Shown here one piece after another: positions 1 to 11,914 of a stretch of DNA of 64,000 nucleotides; position 1 is the first letter of the stretch, and each line of letters begins with the position of its first letter. Made by a program: the position numbers and the translations under genes. The notes below the pieces were generated by a model that had not been told where the DNA came from, made no database searches, and worked only from the letters and a program-made list of their open reading frames with translations. Source of the stretch: Triplophysa rosa (taxonomy: Eukaryota; Chordata; Actinopteri; Cypriniformes; Nemacheilidae); NCBI RefSeq assembly GCF_024868665.1, contig NC_079890.1:1222391-1286390 (forward strand), given 5' to 3'.

Positions 1-1827
1 TTGGGGTGAATTATCCCTTTAACACTGTTCAGTAGCTGCCGCTACCGAGATTTCATTGTGTCTCAAGATAGTGGCACTTTGAAACATGACATCCATCAGA
101 TTTTTTCAATGAGTTGAAAGTGGATGTGATCGAAGTTGACATATTTACTTAATGCGCTATTAATATTCCATTTCCAATGTTTTGTACGCATTCCACTTAA
201 AAGAAAACTAAATCTTCATCATCTTTTATCATTGCAAGATGGTGACGACTCACCAGATGAAATAAAATGCTTTGTTCTCTGTACTGAAGGCATCATAAAG
301 CACAGAGCTTTGCTGCCGTACTGCTTCTCGTTGTTTTGATATGGCTCTGACGATTTATACCGCCGCTTTGAAATCCACTCCAGGCACCAGTTTACTTTCT
401 TTCTGTGTGTTTTCCCACTCCTGACGAATTCAGTCACCACCGGCCAGGTAGCTACCGTTCCTTTTTCTTCCTGTCCGGCTTGCGGTTCAATTTCAGCCTT
501 TGTGTTTAATATGGCATTTCCTCTATTCTCTCTCGACCGGTCAGACTTTCCAAAGTTGTGCCTTTTATTCGTTTTTAATCTCGTCTCCCGTTACTCCCGC
601 AGTTTATTAGGTTTTGCGGATGTCGCGATTGCCAGGGACAGCAATCTGACTCTGTATTTTTAGGGGTACCGCACCGTCCCACCAAGGTGGTTTGCTTTGT
701 AACTCAATCGCCTGAAGATAAAAAGCCCGAGTATTCGTTCTGTCGACTGAGAAAATGATAGGCCGTCGCGGTCGTTTTGGAATTGGATTGGGCCGCAGAT
801 ACAATTTCAGCCGGTACAAAATGAAAAGCCTCCATCATTGTGAGTAATGTAGAGTAAAAGAGACCAAATCTGCCCGAGCCTGTGACTGAACGCACATCTG
901 CAGTTTAATGTGTAATGAAAACCTGTATCATAGTATACAGAGTCATTTTATCTCATGACCGAGTTCTTTCAGCTGGAAATTCTGTAAAAACGGTTGAAAT
1001 ATTACATGAAGCATGCAGAAATGTTTCTTTTCAAGTAATTTAGTGAATGAAATGCTTTCCAAATGAAAGGTCTTTTGTTATATTTATTAGAAAATTAGAT
1101 GCGAATTAAAAGTTGTTATTAATAATGAACAAAAGATTTCGTTTTTATCATCCGTTTTAAAATATTGTATTGTATTTAAAAAATTGTATTTAAAATTGGA
1201 TACACCACATTTAAAGCCGTGGTAAAATTGTTCATTTACACATATGGGAATAAGGGGTGCCACAATATACCCTCTTTGGCGATAACCGTGATACCAAGAA
1301 CGATGTCTATCAATACCATGATACTACACATATGATAGAGCACTTTTTTAAAGATATTGGGGTTTAATATTGTTATCGTTTCATTATTTTGTCCTTTATA
1401 ACTGACCAGATGCGAGTAGTTGTAAAAATAGTCCTGAGCTGACCATCACCACTCGCCATACAACCAGACCTCTTCACAACTCACAACAGATTTAGATAGT
1501 TACCCTGTTTGAATGTGCTGTCTGAATGGGTTGTCGTGCTCACCGTTATCAGTGTGCGTTCAGGCATCGGGACGTTTGGGTGGAGTGTTTAGAATAGCCC
1601 CGACCAGACCTCGTGAGACCTCTTCTCATTGGCTGCTTATCTTAAGTTTACTATGAAGACAACACTCAAGTTATCTTACCAGATAAGGATTTGATTTAGA
1701 TGTCCTGTCTGTCAAACCTAAATTTGGCTGTAGCGTAACACTGACGGGTTTTATGTCAGGTTGTATTCATCTTTTTGTCTGGGCTCCACCTCCTTCAATT
1801 CTGAGAATCAGATGGTGTAGATTTTAA

Positions 1828-2157
1828 AGGTCCAGTGTATGACATTTAGCGACATCTAGTGGTGAGGTCACGAATCGCAACCAATGGCTCACTCCACTCC
1901 TCTCTTTCGAAGCACTACGGTGGCTGACACAGGACAAAGATGTCGTCACGTTCTTTGCTGAAGGAACGTATTTACGAAACGCGTTCTGTAGAGCAGTTTG
2001 TCCGTTTAGGGCTACCGTAGAAACAACATGGTGAATTACATGCAAGGGGACCCGCGGTGTATGTAAACAGAAATAGCTCATTCTGAGGTAATAAAAACCT
2101 AACACTTCATTATGTAAAGTCTTTATACACCTCTGAACACATAGTTATGTATTTTAT
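1828..2157. repeat. truncated fold-back element, 'AGGTCCAGTGTATGA' family
   Basis: It starts at a TTAA (1824-1827) with the end sequence AGGTCCAGTGTATGACATTT, a terminal motif I recognise from common cyprinid repeats. The matching right end is missing or decayed. A spurious 93-codon antisense frame lies inside it. Confidence 0.55.
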
Positions 2158-3622
2158 AAAAGTAACACAAAATGTGTTGTCCTTAAGTAGACACAGAGAT
2201 GTTTTTAAAGTATTTATCTGATTGGAAATCTTAAACTTTCTTGTTTACATCCACCAGACCCCAAAATGTGGCTTTGAATATAAATCATTATAATTTCAGG
2301 AGCGACTCTTATTTCCCTTTCACACACCGATTGATTATTTAGGTGATTATTTCGTGCATTTTAATGCGGTTGCTGCCCCCAAAAGGTCGTCTTAATATTC
2401 CCTCCCGGGCACCTAAAGCAACAAGTTGTTTTAAAATACACACAAGTGAATGCAGGTCACATCAGTAACACCCACCTGACGTTTCACATGATTTGTGTCC
2501 GAGTGCTACAGCGGATGTTACGAGCGAGACCTTGACTGCCCGCTCGGCCTTCAGGAATCCGTATCTATTAACGTCCCGCTCCGCTGCTCTTTCCTCAGCG
2601 TTTAGTTGATAGGTGTTGGATGAGGCCGTCAGTGGTCAGAGGTGCGTATCTGTGTCCAGATTCATGAATTGATTCAATAAAGAGGGCAGTGACAGAAACG
2701 GCCACGTCTGCTAGGCGTCTCTTCATCACCATTCATTACGTACTGAGTCTGTCCTTTGTCAAGAGACCCGGGGCCTGTCAATGTGGCCGATTATTGCCCG
2801 CAATGACCCCATCCATAAGCACTGATGGATCATTTGTTGGCTTTTTATTCAAAGACGGTCTTTGTTCTTGAGGATTCGATACTGTATCGTGAGGAAGGTT
2901 GGCGATTCTTCTTCGTATAAGGATCATTAATCAAGTTTTGATTTTGTGGGAAATGTCAGTTTGACATCATTTGACTTTAACACGCGGAAGGACTTTATAT
3001 TTCAAACAGAGATGGCGATAGAGAGGCCAAAGTTACGACGTTTAACTTAAAAAATGACGCACTTAAATGTGGGTATTCTCTGTTTCGTTGACCTTGGCAG
3101 TTGTATTTCTGGCTGGATCGGTGACTTGTTTGTCATTCTGAAAAGACGTGTCAAAGTGATTCTTTCTCACATTCTGTATGATGTCGATGTTTGTTGTGTG
3201 GATGAGGAAGGACATTTCTTGTCAACGGTCCGTTTTTATAGTTACGTCATCGCAGCTGTTGCATAACCATGTGTTTGAATATGGCACTCATGAGAGAGCA
3301 AGGAAGAAAATCGTGTCAAAACATCCCGACCGACGTGATGGATCACAGAATGACAGCAGCTGTATTTATTTTCTTCAGCGTTTTTGCCTTTAGTTTGAAA
3401 CCTCTTAAGCGTCATACATCACGATTCCTTTTTTGGGTTTAAACATGTTTAAAAGTTTGCTTTTTTTGACACATGGAGCGTAAAATTGGTTGCATCGCAA
3501 GTTTGCTGCTGGGTTTCATATCCCTTTTAAAAATGGCTCCATGCTGACGTAAATAATGAAAAGATGAATTCTGTTAAAAGATTGTGGAAAATGTCCTTGA
3601 GTTCGTGAAAAGTGTTTCCTTG

Positions 3623-3700
3623 ATTTGGTTACCAACATTCTTCAAAATATCTTCTTTTGTGTTTTGCAGAGAAAAGTAAGTCATACAGGTTTGGAAAGTA
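3623..3700. repeat. fragment of the AGGGACAGTTCACCC fold-back family
   Basis: The string ttggttaccaacattcttcaaaatatcttctt and the following tcatacaggtttgg are inner parts of the same family seen complete at 42546-42983. The long TG array begins directly after it. Confidence 0.6.
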
Positions 3701-3702
3701 AA

Positions 3703-3704
<2 letters not shown>

Positions 3705-3796
<92 letters not shown>

Positions 3797-3797
3797 N

Positions 3798-3887
<90 letters not shown>
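3705..3887. repeat. (TG)n microsatellite with one N
   Basis: A pure TG array of about 183 bases is interrupted only by an undetermined base at 3797. The N and the purity suggest a collapsed or gap-joined repeat in the assembly, so the true length is unknown. All long open frames over it are repeat artefacts. Confidence 0.98.
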
Positions 3888-3890
<3 letters not shown>

Positions 3891-4884
3891 TCTTCGCAAG
3901 GCCTGTAAGAAGTTTTGTGTTCGTACAGTAATTCTTCATCAGATATTTTAGAGAAACATGTTTTTGATGCTCAGCAAAAGTGTCAAGCCGTCAGATCAGT
4001 CATGACATGTGTTTAACATCAGACGTAAAGAGTGGAAGCATTTATCGTCCTTCAACTCCAGTGAAGTTGTTTGGTTGTGTTTGATTTTGGTCGCTTCTGT
4101 TTTCTAGATGGCTGTGTTGTGATGTTGTTTCTTCGTGAGCGGATAAATCCTCATGTAGTTGTGTTTACTCTGGCAGTTTTAAGACTCGTCGAAGGCACAT
4201 TTGCTGATAAATGGCATTACAGCTGTGGGACGGGTGACTAATGTGACCTTATGAGACAGACTCTGTAAAACTCCACGAACACACGCACACACACAAGCAG
4301 AAATACAAAGATGAACACATTTCACAAGTAATGATTCTGAAGGGCCTGTTTATATCTGAATGATTGGAGCAATGCCTCATTGTTCGCTACATTGCGATTG
4401 AACAGAAAGCTTGTTATCGAGTTGATCTCAAAGCTGGGTGGATAATAGCGTTCGAGTTGCTCGGGGAGAATTTCTGTTTTCCAAACAAATCTGAGTGTAG
4501 AAATCTGTCTGGTGTTTGCGTCCAGTACTGGTGTTGTCTAGAGCAGAGGGGGTTCAACTGAAAAATAACATAACTTTATAAATCATCAAAAAACAATTCT
4601 GTATACATAAAAACAAGTGAATAAATTAGGTTCACTTAAAATGGCACCTGATGAAATTAACAAGATTAACAATAGGCATAATGCAAATAATAGAAGAGAT
4701 TACTTTGAATAAAAATGTATTGAAATGAAATAAACACAAGTAATGAATACATTTATTAGTACATTGCAGTATTGAGAAGAAAAATATATAATAATGTCGT
4801 AAAGGCTAATTTTACATGTAAAATATGATTTTTTCAGGATATAAATTGGCCGTTTAAAAAAGATAAAAGGCTTTTAAATGTTAG

Positions 4885-4949
4885 GATGGTGGTCCTACTG
4901 GGATGGTCATTTGGCCCCCCCAAATGACCATCCCAGTAGGACCACCATC
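4885..4949. repeat. perfect 30-bp inverted repeat (hairpin)
   Basis: The arm 4885-4914 is the exact reverse complement of 4920-4949, with a five-base C loop between. A short AT run follows (4951-4960). No target-site duplication is clear. It could be a hairpin-forming element, the remnant of a palindromic transposon end, or a template-switch product. Confidence 0.9.
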
Positions 4950-5000
4950 ATATATATATAAATCATATATTACGTGGGATCTAAAAGATTTCTTCTAGAG

Positions 5001-5798
5001 CAGGGGTTTTCAAACAGGGGTCCTGGGACCCCCATTATTTCACAGCAAATACAGTATAAATACAGTGGTTTAGGACCCAGTCAATGGGTGAAGGTGTCAG
5101 CCTACAAAATCAAAAATAGCTTTTCACTTTAAAGGGACACTTCACCCAAATATGAAAATTCTGTCATCACAACACAGAAAGATATTTGGAAGAATAACCA
5201 AACAGATCTTGCCCCCCATTGACTCCCATAGTAGGAAAAAATACTTTATCACTTTTTTGTTCTGTTGAACACAAAAGAAGATATTTTGAAGAATGTAGGA
5301 CAGCAAACAGTTCTGGGGCACTTTTGACTATTATACAGATTTTATACCCCCAGAGGGCCCCTGGAAAGCTCTAAGGGGTCCCCAGAAAATCTCTGAGTCA
5401 TCTAGTGTTACATTTAGATGCGTCTATATTTATTTCTTACCGTTTATCTCTTTTCTCTTGCTACATGCATACATTCCAGAATTGTTTCTTTTTTATCTTT
5501 ACAGTGAGTTTTCTCTCTACAGTTTCCTTTATTTCACTCACTGGGGTTTGATGTAATGAAAATTGCTACAAGTACAAATACATTTGAGTTGATAATGTTT
5601 CTCTTCAGGTTAGTACATCCAACATTACTCTTATAATTGCCAATTACTATGTTGTCTCAATATCACGCATATTATTTCTCTAAAAAAAAGCTCAATTGTT
5701 TCTCTCTAAAAAATATATACGTGGTTAAGGAAGAGGGTCCTCACAAAAGGTTCAACATATTTGGGGGTCCCGCGCTTCTGAAAGTTTAAAAACCTCTG
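5001..5798. mobile_element. non-autonomous hAT-type element carrying an inserted TTAA element
   Basis: The ends are CAGGGGTTTTCAAAC and its near-perfect reverse complement. They are flanked by 8-base duplications TTCTAGAG (4993-5000) and TTCTAAAG (5799-5806) with one mismatch. An 8-bp duplication and CAGxGGTTxTCAAA-type ends fit hAT. From TTAA at about 5131 to about 5340 it contains the left half of the AGGGACA...TTCACCC fold-back family. There is no transposase frame. Confidence 0.75.
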
Positions 5799-6819
5799 TT
5801 CTAAAGCATAAAAAAAGATGCAAATCAATGCCAGAAAATATGATATATGCTGCAGTATCTTAAGCCATGCAGTTTAATGATGCATAAGTAAATGAATACT
5901 TAAATTGGCTAAAATAAAGTAATACAATACTCATTTACTCAAAAAGCTTTTAAAGACCCTTTTAGAAGATTGACAAATCTACTGTAGGTTATAGACCAAA
6001 CAATCACAGTTATGAGAGAAATCTTGAAAAATGAAACCACAGACGTCCATTACTGGAACATGCTGTAACAACGCCATGTTTTATCTTCATTTAAAAGGCT
6101 GCTTTAAGGAAGTATTATGGGTAAATATGTGCAGTTATCTCGGCGTCTCTCGTATTACTGTTATCTGATCTGTAGTCAGTTAAAGTGAATTGAATGAGAG
6201 GTGTAATCTTGAATCTCACGCCCGAGAGGTGCTTCTCCATGTCAGATATTACTCGCCGCGCATCACCGTGCCAGAACAAATCCACCCGTCACAGACGAGC
6301 AGCCGTCTGTCGTAACGGATTGTGCACGCTGGCTGCGGAGCCTTCAGATATCATCCAACAGGAGAGAGAGAGAGAGATCACACGCCAGCAGATCTCAATG
6401 CTTTTTATGCATGACATGAAAGGACATTTATGACCCGTTCTGTAATCTAGACTTGATTTTATGGGTCATGAAAAATGTGATTATGTACTAGAATGAAGGC
6501 GGTCGGAGAGGTTTTGGTAAAACATAAAACCATGAATGCGAACATAAATAGGGTCTGTTTTTTTATGTGGCTCACGCTCGGATCTGATCCGTGCGGTGTG
6601 TATTAAAAGGGCAACTGAGTATCCCAGGATAAGAGTAATACACGTGTCCCTGTCTGAGCCGATTTAGCCTGATTCTGTGTGAATGTTCCCGACCGTGTCA
6701 GATTAGGTTACGCTCCATTTTTGCCTGATGCTCATCTGATTTATTTATTTATACAAACTAGCAAGAAAATAAGTGCTTTGTGTTCGCATGGTATAACAAG
6801 GGTTTTATAAATGTACTGA

Positions 6820-6895
6820 ATTATTTCACAGCAAATACAGTATAAATACAGTGGTTTAGGACCCAGTCAATGGGTGAAGGTGTCAGCTTTTCGCT
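6820..6895. repeat. fragment of the same hAT element as 5001-5798
   Basis: The sequence from ttatttcacagcaaatacag to gggtgaaggtgtcag repeats 5035-5100 almost base for base. It again runs into a TTAA element of the same family. Confidence 0.8.
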
Positions 6896-6899
6896 TTAA

Positions 6900-7174
6900 A
6901 GGGATACTTCACCCAAATATGACCCAAATCATCACAACACAGAGAAAGATATTTGGAAGAATGTAGGACAGCAAACAGTTCTGGGGCACTTTTGACTACC
7001 ATTGTCATTTTTCCTACTATGGGAGTCAATGGGGTCCAAGAACTGTTTGGTTACAAGCATTCTTCCAAATATCTTTCTCTGTGTTCATCAGAACAAAGAC
7101 ATTTATACAGATTTGGAACAACTCGAAGGTGAGTAAATGATGACAGAATTTTCATTTTTGGGTGAACTGTCTCT
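6900..7174. mobile_element. TTAA-flanked fold-back element, AGGGAYACTTCACCC family
   Basis: The terminal inverted repeats (AGGGATACTTCACCC and its relaxed complement ending GGGTGAACTGTCTCT) are flanked by TTAA at 6896-6899 and 7175-7178. TTAA targets suggest piggyBac-type mobilisation. The body is a large imperfect palindrome with no coding capacity. Confidence 0.75.
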
Positions 7175-8780
7175 TTAAGCTTACTGAAATGTGAGTGTAA
7201 TGGAAACCTGGCATCCCTTGACGAAAAGCAGAGCCATGTCATCGTGTAGCCGTGGGAATTCATATACAGTCTTATCTGTTGGAAGTGACTGTGTCTTGTT
7301 GTAATATATTTGTTTAGGCTCCGAGACGTCGGATGACAGTCCTATCACAGCGACAGCACATTCGCTCCATGACGCGCATGTACTTCATTTCTCTGGCATT
7401 CTTTGTTATAAAGAAGAGTGCGCTATCTGAGCGTCAGCATGATGTTTCCATTTGTGTGGACCGCTGGAAGCTGTGATGTGGATGGGAAAATCTTTCTAGA
7501 GTACAGTGAAAAGTTTATCCATCTCGTGGAGCGATAGGTGATGTGCTTCGAACCTTCGGAATGTAACTTGCATCATTACCGCAACAGACGGTAATGACAG
7601 CTGGAGTTGAGCTGCAAAATCAAAAGAGATGGATTGCAAGCTATACATGCAAATTTTTAAATATAGTTTTAAAACATCCATTTCCAAGTCACGAATGGCT
7701 AGACAATGGATAGAAAAGTGGGTCAGAAGTGTGGGAAGCCCTTCTAATAATAATGCAGTGTACTTGAGAGATAAAAGCGTGAGTTGTAAAGTGAGCTGTA
7801 AGTGGTTGCTTTAGGGCACCGAGAAGCTGGTGTAAGTCTGTTAATGACAGTCATGCTAGTTTTGTCCTGGCATGTGAAGCTCAGATTTGAGTTGGAACGG
7901 TGAGTTCCACGAAGCGCTCTTGGTTTTATTTCGGTGTTTGGCTGTTGATCTCGACTACTGTGATTCTGCTTAATGGTGTTTAACCTGCAACTTTAATGAA
8001 CATGAGAGGCTTTGATGGAATTTTTATAATGAGTCATAAAGTGGTTTAAGAATGAAGACGTGACCGGGGGTGTTGGGAAATGAGGGGTTGTTAATGATGC
8101 AGTGACTTTTCCCAGGCTTTATCAGGTCAGCCTAACCTTCATCATTGACAATGTGTTCTTCTCACACCCTTAATGCTTTCCACTCAATAAAGCATGACTT
8201 GCTAACACCTGTTTTTTGTCTTTAGGTGTAACACACATTATTACTTAGTAGGGAGATCCTTACCCTGCATCCAACATCGTGTACTGTGACTAGGGTTGGG
8301 TGTCATTAGAATTGTTTTGTTCTGATTCTGCTTATCGATTCAGTGCCGTCTTATGCTGTTTGCACACATGCACTCTTATTTAAATTCATATTCTCTCATT
8401 TTATGTCTTGTGTTGTCATATGTAGCACCAGTGTCCTGAAGAAATGTTGTCTCTTTCGCGTCTCTTTGTCTTTGGTGTTTGAAGCACACACTCTAGTAGG
8501 ACTGGCATAAAAATGGGTCACTCGGGTCCTCTGACTCTTTGCATCAACTTCCAAAGTCCTCAGACAGGCCTTGTCCTGTAATTCTACCCATTTCATTGAA
8601 GCACCTTTAAGTCCACGATTGGCCTTGTGGCCACTTTCCATCCTTCTCCTATGTCTTAGGGTAGACTTGAATGTTTTAGAGAATGAACAAGGAAGCTAAA
8701 ACCATTGTTAACATTAACCAAAAATAAACTTATGCAGGAAGTTAACACATTTTCAAGTATTAATACTCGTTTCCTCTGTT

Positions 8781-8789
8781 TTCTTCTAG
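8781..8789 (+). promoter_or_regulatory. chsy1: splice acceptor of chsy1 last exon
   Basis: A pyrimidine-rich run ending in AG lies directly before the conserved MQQLFYENYE block. The frame is open into the intron only briefly, and the phase is 0. Confidence 0.9.
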
Positions 8790-10385
8790 ATGCAGCAACT
8801 GTTTTACGAGAACTACGAGCCAAACAAGAAAGGCTACATCCGTGATCTCCACAACAGTAAAATACACAGGGCCATAACTCTTCACCCCAACAAGAACCCA
8901 CCGTACCAGTACCGACTGCACAGCTACATGCTGAGCCGCAAGATCGCCGAACTGCGGCACCGCACCATCCAGCTCCACCGCGAGATCGTGCAGATGAGTC
9001 GCTACAGCAACATGGAGGTGCACAAGGAAGACCTGGAGCTGGGAATGCCTCCGTCTTTCATGCGCTTCCATCCCCATCAACGAGACGAGGTCCTAGAATG
9101 GGAGTTCCTCACGGGCAAGTACATCTTCTCATCATCGGACGGACAGCCTCCCCGGCGCGGCATCGACTCCTCGCAGAAGATGGCGCTGGACGACATCATC
9201 ATGCAGGTTATGGAGATGATCAACGCCAACGCCAAGACGCGAGGCAGAGTCATCGACTTCAAAGAGATCCAGTACGGCTACCGGAGGGTCAACCCCATGT
9301 ACGGGGCGGAGTACGTGCTCGATCTGCTGCTGCTTTACAAAAAGCACAAAGGCAAGACCATGACGGTGCCGGTCAGGAGACACGCCTACCTTCAGCAGAC
9401 CTTCAGCAAGATTCAGTTCCGGGAGGAGGAAGAGATGGACGCCAGGGTGCTGGCCGCCAGGATCAACCAGGACTCGGACTCGCTCTCCTTCCTGTCCAAC
9501 TCTCTGAAGATGCTCGTTCCGTTCAAGCTCAGCGGTCCCGGCGTAGAACCGCACGAACCCAAAGAGAAGAAGATCAACATTCTTGTACCGCTGGCGGGAC
9601 GCTACGAGATCTTCGTCCGCTTCATGGCCAATTTCGAGAAGATCTGCCTCATCCCCAACCAGAACGTCAAGCTTCTCATTCTGCTCTTTAGCACGGACAA
9701 CAACACGGAGCGCGTCAAGCAGATCGAGCTCATGAGGGAGTACCACATGAAGTATCCCAAAGCAGACATGGAGATCAAGCCGGTTTCCGGCCCCTTCTCT
9801 CGCGCCATGGCCCTGGAGGTCGGCTCGGCCCACTTCACCAACGATTCCTTGCTCTTCTACTGTGATGTGGACTTACTGTTCACTCCCGACTTCTTGAGCA
9901 GGTGTCGGGGAAACACCGTGCTCGGGGAGCAGACGTACTTTCCCATCATCTTCAGCCAGTACGACCCCAAGGTTGTCTACGCGGGCAAGGTCCCCAGCGA
10001 CAACCACTACGTGTTCACGTCCAAAACGGGCTTGTGGAGACACTACGGTTTTGGCATCGTGTGCGTATACAAAGGAGACCTGATTCGAGCGGGCGGCTTT
10101 GACGTCTCCATTCAAGGTTGGGGACTGGAGGACGTGGACCTTTTCAACAAGTTCGTCCAGTCCGGGATTAAGCTGTTCCGGAGCACGGACACAGGTATCG
10201 TTCACGTCCATCACCCCGTCGTTTGCGACCCCAATCTAGATCCCAAACAGTACAAAATGTGCCTGGGTTCCAAAGCGTCCTCACACGGCTCCACGCAGCA
10301 ACTCGCTGAGCTGTGGTTGGAGAAGAACGACCAGGGATTCCGTAGGATCACGAACTCTAATAACGGATCCACGAGGACAGAATAG
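8790..10385 (+). CDS. chsy1: chondroitin sulfate synthase 1, last coding exon
   Basis: This open frame of 531 codons plus stop is the terminal exon of a Golgi type II membrane glycosyltransferase that polymerises the chondroitin sulfate backbone (alternating GlcA and GalNAc). The exon follows a clear acceptor (ttcttctag at 8781-8789). Its first codon happens to be ATG, but in the human protein this Met is internal, so it is not the start. Visible motifs are an aspartate triad FYCDVDLLFT near residue 358, typical of the GT7 GalNAc-transferase half, and GWGLEDVDLF near residue 440, a signature of that fold. The conserved blocks RRVNPMYGAEY and DPKQYKMCLGSKAS support CHSY1 or CHSY3; the neighbour lrrk1 favours chsy1. 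The N-terminal GT31 half and the signal anchor are encoded upstream of the window. The exon is much richer in GC than its surroundings. The family call is certain and the paralogue call is very likely. Confidence 0.96.
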   Translation: MQQLFYENYEPNKKGYIRDLHNSKIHRAITLHPNKNPPYQYRLHSYMLSRKIAELRHRTIQLHREIVQMSRYSNMEVHKEDLELGMPPSFMRFHPHQRDEVLEWEFLTGKYIFSSSDGQPPRRGIDSSQKMALDDIIMQVMEMINANAKTRGRVIDFKEIQYGYRRVNPMYGAEYVLDLLLLYKKHKGKTMTVPVRRHAYLQQTFSKIQFREEEEMDARVLAARINQDSDSLSFLSNSLKMLVPFKLSGPGVEPHEPKEKKINILVPLAGRYEIFVRFMANFEKICLIPNQNVKLLILLFSTDNNTERVKQIELMREYHMKYPKADMEIKPVSGPFSRAMALEVGSAHFTNDSLLFYCDVDLLFTPDFLSRCRGNTVLGEQTYFPIIFSQYDPKVVYAGKVPSDNHYVFTSKTGLWRHYGFGIVCVYKGDLIRAGGFDVSIQGWGLEDVDLFNKFVQSGIKLFRSTDTGIVHVHHPVVCDPNLDPKQYKMCLGSKASSHGSTQQLAELWLEKNDQGFRRITNSNNGSTRTE

Positions 10386-11575
10386 ACCCGGCGTGTACTC
10401 ATTTGTCTGTCTTCCTCTTTATGGTGTTTTTTTAACTACCTTATTTATTTTTACAGAAAAGACTGTGGATCTATTTTGAAAAGACTCGTTTTGTAACGTA
10501 TACAGGAGCAAAGAGCAAATCCAGAGTATTCGGACTCGACCTTTTTTTAGCAATGTTACAAATTGCAAAAAATTAAAGGAACACAGGAGTACGGCGTGAC
10601 AGATCTATTTTACGAATCCAATACTGAGCATTATATTTATGACTGCTGTGTACCTCGCTGTCTGCGCACCAGTCAATACATCACAACGAGTTTGAGTTAC
10701 CATGTGGTGTCCGGCAAAACGGTAAATGTTTTTCGTGAATGTTTACAGAGAGCTATGAACAAGTGATTTCGAGTCGGGCAGGGTGAGCTACAAAAACAAC
10801 AATCTTAATTGTGACAATTAAGGGCCATTGATCAAAAATTTGCTTTATTTAGTTTGTTTTTCCAGTTGCATTGTTTTTTATTTGTTAAGATGCGTAATAA
10901 CACTGTTTTGTTTTCATTTTTTATTGACTTCTGTGAACGAAACTGCTGGATGTAGATCTTTCCAACTCATTCCCACTGTTTAATTTATTGATGGTTCAGT
11001 CTCGTTTGATATCAGACTGAGGTTGTGTATATTAGAGATTGATAACCGTCTCAGTCATGGATGATGTTTTTGTTGAACTCTTTCTGTCTCAAGTTCCTTT
11101 GATTACCAAAGACTTTTTTGCACAGTTGCTCTAGGTTTGAGAATGCTTGCGCGTGTGTGTGTGTGTGTGTGTGTGTGCGTGCGTGCGTGTAGTGATGGAG
11201 CAGGATTTTGTACTGTAGGATAGCGGTACCTTTGATCAGATTTCTATACTACACAGCTCTCTGAAAGTATACCGACAACAAGCCACTTAACAAAATGAAG
11301 AAACTCTTTTCTCGTGTAATCTGATGGACGAGTCCTTTGCTCCTGTTTTGTTCTTGAATTGTTATGTAAGGATGCACACAGGCAGTTCTTTCGTGTTCGA
11401 GCTGATCGAGCCGTTCATCAGTCTGATCAGATTCTGATATAAATGCAGATCTCCCACACTTGTTTGTTTCTTTGGGTTTTTTGGGGGCGTCGTCATTCTT
11501 CTGTTCTCTGTTAGCCTCCATACAACTTGGAAAAAAGTTTTATATTTAATAAAATGAAAAACCTTTATCAACATT
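10386..11575 (+). other. chsy1: chsy1 3' untranslated region (predicted)
   Basis: This AT-rich stretch after the stop has no coding frame of note. It holds an AU-rich nonamer (ttatttatt at 10441-10449), an early ATTAAA at 10572-10577, a short TG array near 11150-11177, and a canonical AATAAA at 11548-11553 followed by T/GT-rich sequence. The end point is inferred from that signal. A length of about 1.2 kb is plausible for this gene. Confidence 0.6.
11548..11553 (+). terminator. chsy1: likely chsy1 polyadenylation signal
   Basis: A canonical AATAAA is followed within 20-40 bases by the T/GT-rich stretch ttgtcttgtgcatg. It is the best signal downstream of the stop. ATTAAA at 10572 could serve a shorter transcript. 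Confidence 0.6.
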
Positions 11576-11674
11576 TGTCTTGTGCATGTTTTTTACCTTT
11601 CTACTTTGTTGACTGAAGATTTTATCATTTGTTTAGCATTGAATTGCAATGAAGCAACTTTAAATGAACATATA

Positions 11675-11914
11675 GGCCCGGTTTCACAGACACGGCTTAG
11701 CTTAAACCAGGACTAAGCCTTAGTTGAATTAAGTTATTTATGTCGCTTTTATAAAAATACCTTAGAAGAATACATTAATGGTGTGCATCTTGAGACAAAA
11801 CAATGGCACTGATATATTTTAAGATATTTCTGGGCATGTTGTATTTAGTTAAGACCGGTCAAACCTTCATTTTAGTCTAGGACTAGCCTTAAGCCTTGTC
11901 TGTGAAACCGGGCC
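11675..11914. mobile_element. fold-back element, GGCCCGGTTTCACAGAC ends
   Basis: There are perfect 17-base terminal inverted repeats (ggcccggtttcacagac and gtctgtgaaaccgggcc). The inner motifs (aaaccaggactaagcc, gtgcatcttgagacaaaa) are shared with elements at 36517-36711 and, in part, 39227-39457. It is non-coding. Confidence 0.8.

Larger units (their letters stand above)
1..8789 (+). other. chsy1: chsy1 intron before the last exon; no other gene seen
   Basis: No frame here resembles chsy1 exon 1 or 2 (no GT31 DDD block) or any other protein. Recognisable content is repeats: fragments of TTAA fold-back elements (1-22, 1828-2157, 3623-3700, 6900-7174), a long TG array (3705-3887), a hairpin (4885-4949) and a hAT-type element (5001-5798). 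Stretches 23-1820, 2160-3600, 3900-4880, 5810-6815 and 7180-8780 show no feature I can name beyond faint transposon remnants, for example near 1236-1400 and 8285-8345. Confidence 0.75.

Noticed and set aside
3574..3939. Thr-His and Cys-Val repeat open frames
   Set aside because: These are translations of the TG/CA array in several frames.
8790..8792. ATG as the start codon of a 531-residue gene
   Set aside because: A perfect acceptor lies directly before it, and this Met is internal in CHSY1. The GT31 half is encoded upstream of the window.
9132..9833. 233-codon antisense open frame
   Set aside because: It is a shadow of the GC-rich chsy1 exon, with a low-complexity composition and no known motif.
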